Below, one piece after another: positions 49,330 through 61,674 of a stretch of 64,000 nucleotides of DNA. The notes under the pieces are model-generated. The model was given only the letters and a program-made list of their open reading frames with translations, did no database searches and was not told where the DNA came from. The stretch is from contig AZLU01000054.1 of the NCBI GenBank assembly GCA_002224055.1, positions 157,456 to 221,455 on the forward strand. The letters run 5' to 3'. Made by a program: the position numbers and the translations under genes. The DNA is from Pezizomycotina sp. ARF18. Its lineage: Eukaryota > Ascomycota. Every line of letters begins with the position of its first letter. Within the stretch, counting starts at the first letter, position 1.

Positions 49330-52300
49330 TTAAATCTTTAACGCCTCGAGCGCATCCATCACATTCTGAGCAGCCTTATTCTGAGATTCTTGGAGCTGCT
49401 TGACAATTGCAGAACAAGAAGGCTTCGTCTGAAGGTCCTTAAGTTCGGTCTGCGTGCTGGCATGGGCTTCAAAACTAAGTCCCTTCAGATACTGGAGTTC
49501 GCCACGAGCGTCTTTGAGTCCATCCTCGAGTTGAACATTGAGGTCTAAAAAGAACTTGTCGACCTCCTGCTTGTAGGCTGTCAGTACGGCATTGACCTTG
49601 TCTTCGCTCGTCATTAGGTATTTCATGAGGTACTAGAATTTATAAAAATTGCCGATCAGCTAAATTATTCTCCTTTGTGCTTCAATGCTTAGGCGTACTT
49701 ACCTCTGATATCTCGCGCAGAACCTTGGATGTATCACGATGATACTCCGGAATGGGGTCCTCCTCAGAATACTTATTGAGTTTCTTGTGCTTTGCCGTCT
49801 CGTAATCTTCTTCCTCGGAGACATCATCCACCAAGGTGATGTCCGGATCCGCTAGATCCTGTTCCTGATTTCCGCCCTTAGACTTAGTAGGCGATCCATT
49901 GTCATACATGTCAACTTCACCATTAGTGAGTGCTTTATCAAAACCCTTGCGAGAAGCGGACTGCTCGGATATTTCTCTAAGCTTCTGGAGAAATACTTCG
50001 TCGTGCTTGGAAGTTGAAGATTCTGCGACTGCATTGTAACCGGGAGTAACAGATGCCTTCGTCTCGGCCATATGAAGAGAGGCTTTCTTCCTTGAAACAG
50101 CTGGAGTAGATGTAGCTAGGGCTTTCAAAGGCATTTCATTTGGCTCGACTGCATTTGGCTCGACTGCGATAGTTATAGGGACGTTCTTCTTGGCAGTAGC
50201 TTTAAGGACGTCTGGAAAGGTATGCGATTTCGGAACAATGACCGTACTTTCATGATTCGGTTGTACGTTCGCAGCGTGTGTCATATCCGTACTCTCCGGG
50301 ACCGCGAGGTTCTGTTCGACATTACTTGCTTTCTCTGAGAGTTTGGCCGTAGAGCCTTGTGGCAGGATAGATGCGGAGGCTGCATTCATGGGTAATCCTG
50401 AAGCTGTCTGTTGCGCAAGCACCTTCATGGTCATTTCCACGAGCTGCTTCAAGGTATCTTCCGGAATTGCTGGAGCTACCTGAGCCGCGAGATGTTCAAT
50501 CTTTTGAGGCACATCTAGCTGCACCTGAGCATCATTGTTCATATCATTATTATCCAATATAGAGAGCCCTTTTTGGGTAGGACCAGGGCGATCCGCGAGC
50601 CCAGCAGGCTTCTGTAGTTCAATATCAATCATAGTTTCACCTTCTACGTTATCCTCTATCAAGTCGACCTGGGAAGCCTTCTTCGCTTTTGAGATAGATG
50701 GCGCTTTCTGGTTCTGGCTAACTTGAGCTTCAATTCCGTTCATTTTAGGAATACCGTTTGCGACTTGGGCTTTAAGACTCTCCTTGGACTTTCTGGCATC
50801 GTGCCTTGCGCACCAGTTGCGTCGTTGCTACCAGACCCCACCGAAGTAATTTTCTCGGGCTTCTTCGAATTTTTAGAACCCTCGAGTGCTCTCTTCTGAG
50901 TGGCAAATTTGGCGGAGGACTCGGGAGCCATATCGTAGGTATGAATCGATGGCAAAGTGTTCTCAAATGGTATGGATGCCACGTTCTCGTCCGTCTACGT
51001 TACATTAGCCTCTTTGTTTTATATAGATATGTTACTCAAATATGAATAATTAGTTTATGTATACCTTATTACTTTCAACTTCCGTCTCTGGAATCATAGT
51101 ATCCATGTCGTTATCATAATCGTTACTTTACCAGACGGATATGATGGAGAAGGAGTTCCTTCATCTTCGAAGACCGTATCGTGACCATTTTCAGTAATAT
51201 CGACATCTGGCGTCGGAGCCTTAGCTGGCTTGCCTTTAAATACTATATGTCCCTGGTTAAGCGGTCCGTTCCTTTTGTCGAATTTAATGATTTGCGGTTT
51301 CTTTGACAAGTTTTCATTAGTAAGAGGAGGCTTTGAGACCACCTCCTTCGTTTTTGGAGTTGCAAGTCCCTTCTTGATTCTAGCCTCATGGTCATCCATT
51401 ATTTCGTCTAACTCATTAGCATCAACGTCGCTTGGGTTGCAGTCTCTCTTCTGTGTTCTTTGAAGTCGAATCTGGGCGCTCGGGGCTTTCGAACGTGACA
51501 CAGTTGAAGCTGATACAAATCTTTTCTGGAATTTGATACCGGTATCTGGACGCTTACGGAGGTTTGTGGGGGCGACTTGGATCAGGAATCTCATTATCGC
51601 TTTCCTGTGTCTTAGGTGCGACTTCTTCCGGACCTTCTGTTCACTGGGCGTAAAGTCCTCGATACTCTCGCCGATTTCACCGTTGTCAGAAGATTTGGCG
51701 TCTTCCTCCATTATCTTTTGCGTCTTTCGACCGGCTTGCATGGCACTCTTCCGTGGATGGCGCTTGACCTCATCGGAAGTTTAAAGAAATCAGTGCGGCG
51801 CTCTTTGATGTCTGTCTCTCGTCTTCGTCGTCGTTCCCACCGCGCTTGACCGGAGAACTCTCAATGATCGTAACTGTTTTTCGTGTTCTGGGCTGAGCAG
51901 CCTTCTTTGTGACTGGTTTCGAGGCGGAAATAGCGCTCCTAGGCTTCGTTGCCGTTGTCTTGGCTTTAGAATTGGCTGGTTTCCGCGCTGTTTTCTCCGG
52001 AGTGGTGTCGCTCTCAATGTCGTCATCGGGGGCGAAGTCGTATACGGACGAGGCGTCGTTTGTCCCGGCAACTGCTGGTGCCAACCTTGACGTTCCCATT
52101 AGGGACTTTGGGCTGCTGGGATGACAAAGTTTCTTTTTTGTCCATCATTCTGTCCTTGGTCTTGAATGGCCTGTGTGGGGTGTTGACAGTCGGTAGCGGG
52201 TCGATGTCGTCCATGTTCACTATCACAGCTTGTTTCGGGGGACCCGGACTTTTGAATTTGACCTACTTTTCGTGATGGGTTGCCCTGGCCCTTCCTTCCT

Positions 52301-54377
52301 CGGGATTCATACGTTCCTTGAAGTTCAAATATTTCAAACGCACTGGTTGCTTCGAACTATTGATGGCACCCGGGGAAGCGTGATCTCAGTATCTGTGGAT
52401 GCATTCATTTCGGTATCCGACAATTTCTCCGGGTGCTCAACTAGTTGCTTGAGGAACAATTTTTGGGGAGCAAAAGAGGTTGATGGCAGCTGCTGGCTGA
52501 ACTGGATCGGTTCATCCAACTCTTCAATGCCAGATGACTTGATCAACCTCCGGTGTTTAGCTTGCAGCCGCAAGATATCACTTTGATTTCTGGAGAATCG
52601 TCTTGGTAGCAAGTGAGAGAGATATTGATATTCTCTTGGCTAGCATCCTCGAAGTCGAGGAGGAAGAGGGAGCCACTGCGTTCAAAGTCCTAAGGTCCAG
52701 GCTTAGACACCTGAGTTTCTCCCCGCTACGTGACATCCTTATTTCCTCCACCTGCCTGACGTCCTCGATATTACAAAGCTTGATATCAATGTACGAGAAA
52801 TCCGTATTGTCGGAGCAGTAAAACATGGTCAGATACCCTTCCTTGGAGAAGCTCGCCAGAGCCGCGGGGCTATTCTTGGTCTGCCTAAATTCATCGATGG
52901 CAATGTGGAGGGGAAAGAAACTGGAGGCAGCCTTTATCATTGCAGGGTCAGTGAAAAATTCCTAGGGAAATAAAACAGAAATATAAAGGGTAAAAAGAGG
53001 GTCGAGATTGATTCTGTAAAGACGTAGTTTTCACCATTGATCCGCAACAACTTCATCTCGCTGGATTCTTGAGAAGAAAAAGATGAACTCCTTGAGCCAG
53101 CTATTCATATCCTCTTCCCAAGACTCTCCGGGAAGTGTTCTAAAATTTCCTCGTCGACGTCCTCAAAGAAATCGTTTAGACGTTTCGATCGTTCCTTATC
53201 TTCAAGTGCACTCAAGACTTGCGTGACGATCATGCAATAAGTAACTTTGATTATATAGTCGGATGATCGGTGATAATTTTTCCATATGCTGATCTGCAAA
53301 CGATACTGTCAGCGCTGATGCAGAAAAACATTGCACATGCCTTATATTCTCCATACTCATGTCTGATATAGCCCTGCAGCGGTAATTTTGGTTTCAGTAT
53401 CGCCAATTGTAAGCGTAGCGAGAAAGTGCGCGGTCTATGAATTCTCATGATTAGATATGCTGTAGTAATCTAGGAACGAAGAGGTTATACAATCTCTTGA
53501 TTTTCGAAGACCTAGCCTCATCAACGAGAACTCCGTGAAGTATTGGAATCAGTCCTTTCGGAGCTTTTCGCAGAGGGTTTGAGCCATCTATCTGACGTGT
53601 CAGCACCTGACTCGCTGAGCATTAAAAAATACACGGACACATGGACAAATCTACCTTTCCTGTCCATTCTGTCCATGAAACCTTTCTTCAGTGGAGTTTA
53701 GCATTTCCATCAATAGATTTTCGGGTTGTAAAATCAGTGAAGATATCATAAAACAAACCCTGAGCTTATATAGAGCTTCTCCTGCTCTATGCAGTATGCG
53801 GAACGAAGAATAGCTTCGTGATCATTATGAATGAATTGTAATCGAAAAGACCCCATAGCTTATTCTTCTCGATGTGTTCGTAGAGCTCCTCGGTCTTCTT
53901 GACGGGAACGGAGACCTAAATATTTTCATTAACGATGAAACCTCGGGACGAAAGACCCGAAAAGGTCGAAATCGCCAAACACTGAGAAAACCTACCGCCT
54001 GGAGTTCTTTATCATCGGAGTCTAAGAACTTATTGTACGTGCGAGTGTACTCATCTTGCAACCTATTGAAAGTAGATTGGTATAAGAAAAATAACTTGAT
54101 TTGAGTGTCTGAATCTATTGGAAGGGACACAGACGGACTTACTTGAACGTCGTTTGCTGGTCCTTTTGTTCCCTAACAAGACAAGGAGAGCATCGTGAAG
54201 AGGAATAGGATTTGCAGTTGTAACCTTGGAAGTAAGAGTAGCCTTGGACGTCGTAACCTTGGAAGCAGCAGGCTTCGAAGTTGCAGGCTTGGAAATGGCA
54301 GCCCTGGAAGCTGTAGTTCCTTTGCCCTTGGCTTGCGAATTGGTCTTTTTGGCCGCTGCGATGGTCTTTTTGGCCAT
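49330..54377 (-). CDS. Long disordered nuclear protein, possible meiotic axis core
   Basis: I do not recognise this gene with certainty. Start ATG 54377: MAKKTIAAAKKTNSQAKGKG and S/K/A/T repeats. Several short exons follow with helical sequence (DEYTRTYNKFLDSDDKELQA, KKTEELYEHIEKNKLWGLF, DHEAILRSAYCIEQEKLYIS, APKGLIPILHGVLVDEARSS, QVLSALEDKERSKRLNDFFE). At 52920-52590 a beta-rich block reads FFPLHIAIDEFRQT, GYLTMFYCSDNTDFSYIDI, CNIEDVRQVEEIRMSR and EKLRCLSLDL, which by eye resembles the Spt16-like domain of SYCP2/Red1. Then about 800 disordered residues with basic patches, SP/TP sites (IESSPVKRG, DTTPEKT) and acidic stretches. The last two exons are a coiled coil (VLREISE..., ISEQSASRKGF, then SEDKVNAVLTAYKQEVDKFF and VKQLQESQNKAAQNVMDAL). 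Helical N region, Spt16-like block, disorder and C-terminal coiled coil is the axis-core order, but two adjacent genes cannot be excluded. Frame breaks are common. Confidence 0.45.
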
Positions 54378-55423
54378 CGCTAGAAAGATTGAAATCTTTA
54401 AAGATAGACTCTAGACCGAAATATGGCTGAAAAGAGACTGCCCGACAGTGATACTATTGTAAAGATAACGATATATATATATATTCTTTTCTTCTCTTTA
54501 GATTTAATAGGTAATTCGTGTACAAGTGATTATTATTATTAGAAATTTAACTTGTGATGCTTAATTAATATTAGGTAGTTTAAAGAGCCATAATCAACGA
54601 TTAGGGGAAGTAGATACTAGTATAGGTTTTATTTAATACGGAATAGATCATGAAGCATTTGATAAACGCAAAGTGATCATGATTGTGAGAATATTTATTA
54701 AAGTGCTAGTAAGAAAGGAAGAAAAGGAAGGCCGGAGTAAAGAAAAAAAAATGAAATAATTTGAAGAAAAGTGAGAAGAGATGCGAGGGAAAAGGAAGGG
54801 AAAAAACAATTATTTATTGAGTAAATTTATAAAGCATCGAATATATATATTTTTTGGTGTTGACCACGCCGTCGACTTATTTTGCCCTAAGAAAAAAAAT
54901 GAAATAAAGTAATAATAAATGGAAATTTTCCATACAGTTGTGCAATGACTACCTAGGTACTCACCAGTAAACAAATAAATAGGTAAGGAAATACTTAGCT
55001 AACTAGAGAAACAAAACAGAAGAAGAATATTACAAGAGTTCAGTTGCTTACTAGCTCCAAGGGCCCATCAAAGTGCAATCATAGGAAGAAACCTGACGAC
55101 GAACTTTCCTTTCACATAAATATCAATATCGTTGATACAATTTAGAATTACTTAGTATTCAGGGTTTACAAGGCATACGTAAAGCATTTAATTGCCAAGT
55201 AGCTTGTTATACTTATTATATGTAACAGAAGTAGCGTTGAATGGCGTTGTATCGTCTCCGGCTCATCACCCATATCAATTTATCGCATAGGAGTGACCCA
55301 GATGCGGAAAAGCAAAAAAAGTAGCAGAACCTTAGACCGCCATGCCAATCAAAGCAAAGCGGCCTGTCATAAAGCTTCTACGAAAAAGAGAAATAAGGAG
55401 AAAAAGAAAAAAAAAAAAAAACC
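54378..55423. other. Intergenic, AT-rich
   Basis: Upstream DNA of the axis candidate and 3' region of the channel gene. No gene seen. Confidence 0.6.
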
Positions 55424-58400
55424 TCAAACTCCCTCGTTGCAAAAGGACTCCTGAGATGTGCATTTGTGGAAAGGAAAGGCATTAAAAAGCACGACATAAC
55501 AATACAAGCACATCAACTTTCCAAAAACCGAGTGGGCCCGGAGAAAGTTCATTCTTCCCTTATCACTGGTCCCGCTATTTCCCAACTCTTTCAGCCAACA
55601 AACACCCTCCAACCTGTAATTTCAAGATGAAAAAGTCTGTCAGTCAAAGTTATATACTAGATTATATCAAGAAAAATCGGATATTACTGAGAACTTACGA
55701 GCAAACCAAGTTCGGATTCACATATTGAAGCCCATGCTCTCTTGCTTCGTCCAACGTGACAGAGTTTCTCATATTCAAGTGAGCGTCGTTCTCGTCCACG
55801 GTGCGCATCGCGCGTAAAGCAATGAAGTACATTAAGGGCGAAAAAGTTCGCCTGAATAACCACCAAACGAATATCGTGAAGATTATAACTGGGGCAAGCA
55901 AAGATGCTCGCAGAAATGCTTTCTGCAAAGACAAGAACGCCGCCATGGAAATTTGAAACACCAAGAGTCCAAGGAATATTCGATAGCATATCATAGGCCA
56001 TGCTTGACCCGTGGAATGATGCGGGTGATCCATCGCTAAATGGACAAAAAAAATAGTGGTTAGAAGTGTTATTCCAAGAGGTTTTACGCAAACGAGAGGT
56101 AGAGAATATATTATTACCGTAGAGTAATTGGTATTTGTATATGAAGTAACCAATGGCAAAATAAATCAGACCAAACCAAGTATCAACGATCCTGCTGGCA
56201 ACACACTGTAGATACAGCAAAGGTTCAGGATGAGAATCGGTTGAGGTAGGAAAAACCCGTATGAGAACAAAGGCGGAGCGACGAGCTCGGCAAAGTCTGT
56301 GTTGTAGCAAGATTCGTAAGTAATTCAACTACCCAAGCGTTATTGTAATCTTAGACATACCTCTAGGTGTCTTAGAACCCAGCATGTAGATGGGATACGT
56401 CGCGACGCTTCCAAACTCGAGTAGCCTAAACGGAAAAATTCCGATACCCTGAAGAACGATAGATTGGTGTAGAACGGTGCGAAGCTGGAAAGTGACTTTG
56501 CAAGCTTATACGCTAGCTTTGTTGTGTCTCTCAATGATTGTCGTAGGAGTAACCACATGTCCGTAATGGTGCCACTAAAGGAATTTTGAGGTTAGCTTGG
56601 GTCGGAATCGAAATATCAATGTGTGAGAACTTACAAGACTGTAAAGACGAAGAACAAGTTGAAGAACGTGAAGAAATAATTCTTGCTTATAACGGAAAGT
56701 TCCACGTCCGACTGCGAGATATCTCCTTGAATGTTGGAAAGATCTGCGAATTGATAATGGAAGGTCAGTATGTTCAGACCAAAAAAAAAAAAAAAAAAAA
56801 AAAAAAAGATGGACTACCAAGGAGCCTCGAAGAAGAGCAACGCAGGAATATAGTCTTACAATCGTAAAGGTAAGGGACCGCAACGTTTAAGAGCGTAAGG
56901 ACTAATGTTGGCAAAAAGTTTGGACGAGAGAACTAGCGAGCCAATTTTCCGAAAGAGTCTCGGCGAGCCATGGCCAAATCTTATGAAGAGATTCAAGATT
57001 TAAGAGAGGAACCAGCGAGCCAACAGGCACAAGCCAGAATATGGTCAAAAGCAAAATGAAAACGGTGACGATCCAGGACCTAATCCACCGGCTCTCTTAG
57101 TGCGGTAGTATTTACCCAAACGATATCCGTTGGTGCTGGAGCCAATTTGGCAATGAGGTTTAGCGGGTGAGGATCCAGGACGGCTTGTACAGCCATTTGC
57201 TTGAGAAGAATTAGCTTTTGTTATGGCTTCTACATAATAGTAATTTTTATAGCTCATACCGCAGATGCCACCGAATCCATCGTTACAAAGGCGTTCGGAG
57301 TGGCAGGATATTCGGCCTTTCGAGCCTTCTTGATTTTTTCATCTAATTGCGACAGTTTCTTGGTAAAATAGTTAATAGCATCCACTCGTTTTCTACCCAG
57401 ACTCCAAGTCCGTGTTTCAGAGTCGTCGTCGGTCTCTTTCGTCTATATGGAACGTCATCCTCTTCGGAAGCGAGGAGACGTTCGTTCTCATCATCGCTGG
57501 GCTGGGTTGGCAAGGGGCCGGTGGCGAAGGTTGCACAATTGGAAGCGTTTCAAGATTCCTCTCTATCCGCCGGTGACCCACGTAAACGGACCAAGCCTCC
57601 TCAAGCTTCCTCAACAAAGCCAGCCTCTCATCCATGAGTTTGTCCAGCTTGGACCAGTCCCTACATATCGTAACAGATTCCACTTTTCCGATGAGAAGCG
57701 ACTCGATATGTGCTTTCAATGCCTCTTCGTCGCGCAGCTCCTTCGGCACGCCAGAAAGCCTGATGGTCCTGTCTGTAACTGTAGATTGGCTACCCAAGTA
57801 CTCCTGCCGAACCTGAATGACATACTCCGTTTCCTTATATAGAAAGTACAGCGCGAGCCGGTGAAAAGGTAGACAAATACCACATAGACCAGAGGTAATT
57901 GTCGGAAACGGGTTCGGATTGTCGTCATCAACGTACATCAAGTCCTCCATGGAACTCCACACGGCCATCCTGAGAAGACTCCAGTCATCTTCGTCGTCCG
58001 GAGAAGGTTTTTTGCCGCCGCGTCTCGGTATAAGGCCCATTTTCCGGTGTAGTGCCAGTGGACCGGTGTCAGCACAACGAGCGCGAAAAAAGTTGTTACA
58101 GCGAGGAACCTAAGCGCCATCTTAAAAACGCAAGGAACTAAAGCTCGATGTTAGCACGGCCTGAACGGAGACGTGGTGATAGGGATGGAACTATTCGTAC
58201 AACGAAAGCGTCGAGACCGGCCGAATGAAGGACCTGGATATCGTCTATTCTGTAGAGGACCGGTATCCATCCGAAAAATGTCTTTGGTAGGGCGGGAAGC
58301 GACGATGCTGAATCCTGGTGATTAGCTGTAACGCTAGATTATAACGGCGCGAGCATTCATTGTATGTAAAAACCCACCTTGTCGAGTTTGTTTCTTCCTT

Positions 58401-58661
58401 GCGGCGTATAAAGACGACCATCGGGTCCTTAGAAAGCAGAATGTGAGAAACGCGGAAATTCCGAGCGTGGAAGAAATGACTAGCTGCGATAGGAGATCTC
58501 CAACTCCTATAAACTTTTAGCAACTTGTATAATGCCCGAAAGCAATAATAGTATCGTAAAAGAAATATGCGACGGTAGTTGGTACCTCGCCGAGGATCGA
58601 TAAGGTCGTAATCATCCTTGGAGTCGTTACGGGCGAATACTATTTGCCCGCGCGCCTCCAT
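55424..58661 (-). CDS. CSC1/TMEM63-type osmosensitive cation channel
   Basis: Plasma- or internal-membrane calcium-permeable channel of the CSC1/RSN1 (DUF221, OSCA/TMEM63) family, opened by membrane tension. First exon 58661-58586 (MEARGQIVFARNDSKDDYDL). The RSN1 N-terminal helix reads VISSTLGISAFLTFCFLRTR then WSSLYAARKKQTRQA; next LPKTFFGWIPVLYRIDDIQV, helices MALRFLAVTTFFALVVLTPV and YVVFVYLFTG; the cytosolic domain ETEYVIQVRQEYLGSQS, DRTIRLSGVPKELRDEEALK, VESVTICRDWSKLDKLMDER. The pore region includes YKLAKSLSSFAPFYTNLIVL, FRLLEFGS, YAIDHPH-type and LQKAFLRASLLAPVIIFTIF, ending NMRNSVTLDEAREHGLQYVN. At least seven exons. Several base losses occur. The last exon (55613-55424) does not look like other family tails, so the true stop may be nearer 55700. 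Confidence 0.88.
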
Positions 58662-59478
58662 CGCCAGTAATAACGCTCGCTTGGATTAAGGGTTCTTCTA
58701 GCAAGGCTTTGAAAAGCGTTTACCCTCCCCTTGCTCGAGAGGCGCTGTTGAACGGGGATAAAACGACTGTCGGACAGGCTGAAAAGCAAATACGTCTCTC
58801 GGTTATCGCTTAGGGTCGGTTCAAAGCCTGAAAGTAACTGGCTCTCTACAGCCCTGCGGAAAGTCCAATTAAAAGTATCGTAATTCGCGGTTCCACGTTT
58901 CGCTAGACGTTCATGAACATTGGGATAGCAGTGACAGGAAGATGACGAGTGTAAAAAAAAGTAGGAATGCAGGGAGTAAGTAATACAGAAGGAGGGAAGG
59001 GGCGATTTTAAAATTAGAAAGCCTGGAAGTATTTGTTGGCCGCGCAGGGACCAGTGACCATTTGCAGCCCAGTGGACCCTTCAAAAAAAAAAAAAAAAAA
59101 AAAAGAAATATTATACTTGCTCTAGGTAAATCCGTAGATCTGAATCGTATCTTTCGCCTTGTTTGGATTTTCCCAATTTAGGTAAATATTAGTGCCGTGC
59201 AACAAGAAAGACACGCCCCAGCCAAAAAAAAAAGAAAAAAAAAAAAAAAAAAAAGAAAAGGAGAGCCGCCTGCAAGTAGTCTGGAGACCCTGAAAGAAAG
59301 ACGAATGGAAGTTTTTCGATAGCGGAGCTTGGGTCGAAAATTTGAGCTTTATCAACACCATCACCACAAAACTTCCCTACACGAGCAAAAGCAAAACGCA
59401 AAACATAACTCTACGAGCTCGACAAACCGCGACGAACTTCTCAAACTAATAATCGTCTCCAGACTTTAGATTTAAGAA
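58662..59478. other. Divergent promoter channel / CCT2
   Basis: Shared upstream region. Two poly-A rich tracts (59083-59104 and 59224-59262) sit in the middle. No gene seen. Confidence 0.6.
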
Positions 59479-61427
59479 ATGACGGTAAATATGTGCATTA
59501 CCGTCTCTTCCTTTGTCAGATTCTCTTTTTGCTAATATGTTGCTTGCTCGTCGCTGCTTAGGATTCTTTCAATCCGGTACAAATATTCGGGGACGAAGTC
59601 ACGGAAGAGAAAGGAGAAAATGCTCGTGAGTAGCTGCGGCGTTTCGAACAAGGCAGCAAAGTATTTGAAGCTGACTTGTAACTTTGAAAGGGCTTTCGGC
59701 ATTCGTTGGAGCTATCGGTAAGCTTCATATTCCTTCCTCTTAGATGCTTAGTGGGGCGAAGCAGCTAACATAGAGCTAGCTGTCGGTGATCTCGTCAAAA
59801 CGACACTAGGGCCGAAAGGCATGGACAAGATCCTCCAATCAGCGTATGTATTCTCGGAGCAAGAGCGAGTTGTCCTTCGTAAATCACTAATAGCTCGCTT
59901 CGTATACTACAGCTCAACGGGAGAAATCACGGTGACAAACGACGGCGCTACTATTTTAAAGAGCATAGCTCTCGACAACGCGGCAGCAAAGGTACTTGTC
60001 AACATAAGCAAGGTCCAGGACGACGAGGTCGGAGATGGAACGACGTCCGTCTGCGTGCTCGCCGCGGAGTTATTACGCGAGGCCGAAAAGCTCGTCGACC
60101 GCAAGATTCACCCGCAAACTATTATCGCCGGATACAGATCCGCTAGCCACGCTGCGTTGAAAGCCTGGAGAAGGCTGCCGTAGACCATAAAGGCGACGAT
60201 GCCGCGTTTCGTCAGGATCTTCTCAGCATTGCTAGGACCACGTTAAGCTCGAAGGTTTTGAGTCAAGACAAGGAGCATTTCGCCAAAATGGCAGTAGACG
60301 CGGTCCTGAGGCTGAAAGGCAGCACCAATCTGACGAACATACAGATAATCAAGAAGGCTGGTGGGAAGCTAGTAGACTCGTACCTCGACGAAGGATTTAT
60401 TCTGGACAAGAAAATCGGAATTAACCAGCCGAAACGTCTTGAAAATGCCAAGATCCTGGTTGCAAATACTGGTAAGGCAACTAAACACCTGAGGGGGCAA
60501 AAAAAGCATAGCAAGTATATATTCTAATGAACTTTTGAAAAACAGCTATGGATACGGACAAGGTCAAGATCTTCGGAGCCCGGGTGAAGGTTGACTCAAC
60601 TTCGAAGCTAGCAGAGCTGGAACGAGCTGAGCGGGTAAGTTATACGAACACCTGAATATTTGAAAGATACATATTTGCTAACATTGATCGTTAAATTTGC
60701 CAGGAAAAAATGAAAGAGAAGGTGGAGAAGATCAAAGCACACGGAATAAACTGCTTCGTTAACCGACAGTTGATTTATAACTGGCCGGAGCAGCTATTCG
60801 CTGACGCCGTATCGTATCGATCGAACACGCAGATTTCGATGGCATTGAAAGGCTCGCGCTTGTCACTGGCGGTGAGATCACGTCTACATTTGACCATCCG
60901 GAAGGCGTCAAGCTGGGATACTGCGACTTGATCGAGGAAGTTATCATCGGTGAAGATACCTCATCAAGTTTTCTGGCGTGGCCGCTGGTGAAGCCTGCAC
61001 GATCGTCCTGCGCGGAGCGACCGAGCAGCTGCTGGAAGAGGCGGAGCGCTCGCTGCACGATGCCCTGTCTGTTCTATCGCAGACTGTCGTCGAGACCCGA
61101 CGGTGCTCGGAGGTGGTTGCTCGAGATGCTCATGTCTAAGGCAGTTGACAGCGAGGCTCAAAATGCCGACGGAAAGCACGCTTTGGCCATCGAGGCCTTC
61201 GCGAGAGCTCTGCGGCAATTGCCGACCATTCTTGCGGATAATGCTGGATTTGATTCGAGCGAGCTCGTAGCGAAGTTGCGATCTGCAATGTACAACGGCA
61301 TGTCCAGCTCTGGCTTGGATCTGAACACCCAGGGGGTAAAATTGCGGACATGAGGGAGCTTGGAGTTGTAGGTTTTCTTTTACTCTTTGCGAAAAATTTC
61401 CCTCGAAAGCGCCCTTCTCCCAAACAC

Positions 61428-61459
<32 letters not shown>

Positions 61460-61674
61460 ACTTTGTATATTTTATATTTCACTCATCCTTTCTTTCACCG
61501 TTATTATTTTGACACTGACATATTAATCTTTGATAATGTACGCAGATTGAGAGCTACAAGCTGAAACGAGCTGTCGTATCCTCCGCCTCCGAAGCTGCGG
61601 AAATGTTGCTGAGGGTGGATAATATAATAAGAGCTGCACCAAGGAGACGGATAGGATGTAAAAAAAAAAAGTAA
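59479..61674 (+). CDS. CCT2: Chaperonin TRiC/CCT subunit beta
   Basis: Beta subunit of the cytosolic CCT ring that folds actin, tubulin and WD40 proteins. Eight exons: 59479-59484 (6 nt, MT), 59562-59625, 59691-59717, 59780-59843, 59913-60471, 60546-60634, 60704-61367 and 61546-61674. Motifs: [56 protein letters not shown] (catalytic GDGTT), [65 protein letters not shown] and [14 protein letters not shown]. Beta-specific blocks such as [13 protein letters not shown] settle the subunit. Six single-base losses are needed, near 60163, 60809, 60961, 61103, 61121 and 61336; each lies at a 1-5 nt homopolymer and each restores invariant residues. The C terminus ends in a Lys run coded by an 11-A tract, so the true end may differ. 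Confidence 0.97.

Noticed and set aside
59479-61674. CCT2 as a pseudogene
   Set aside because: Apart from six one-base losses the 530-residue protein is fully conserved, with intact splice sites; a decaying gene would also show substitutions and internal stops in the correct frame.
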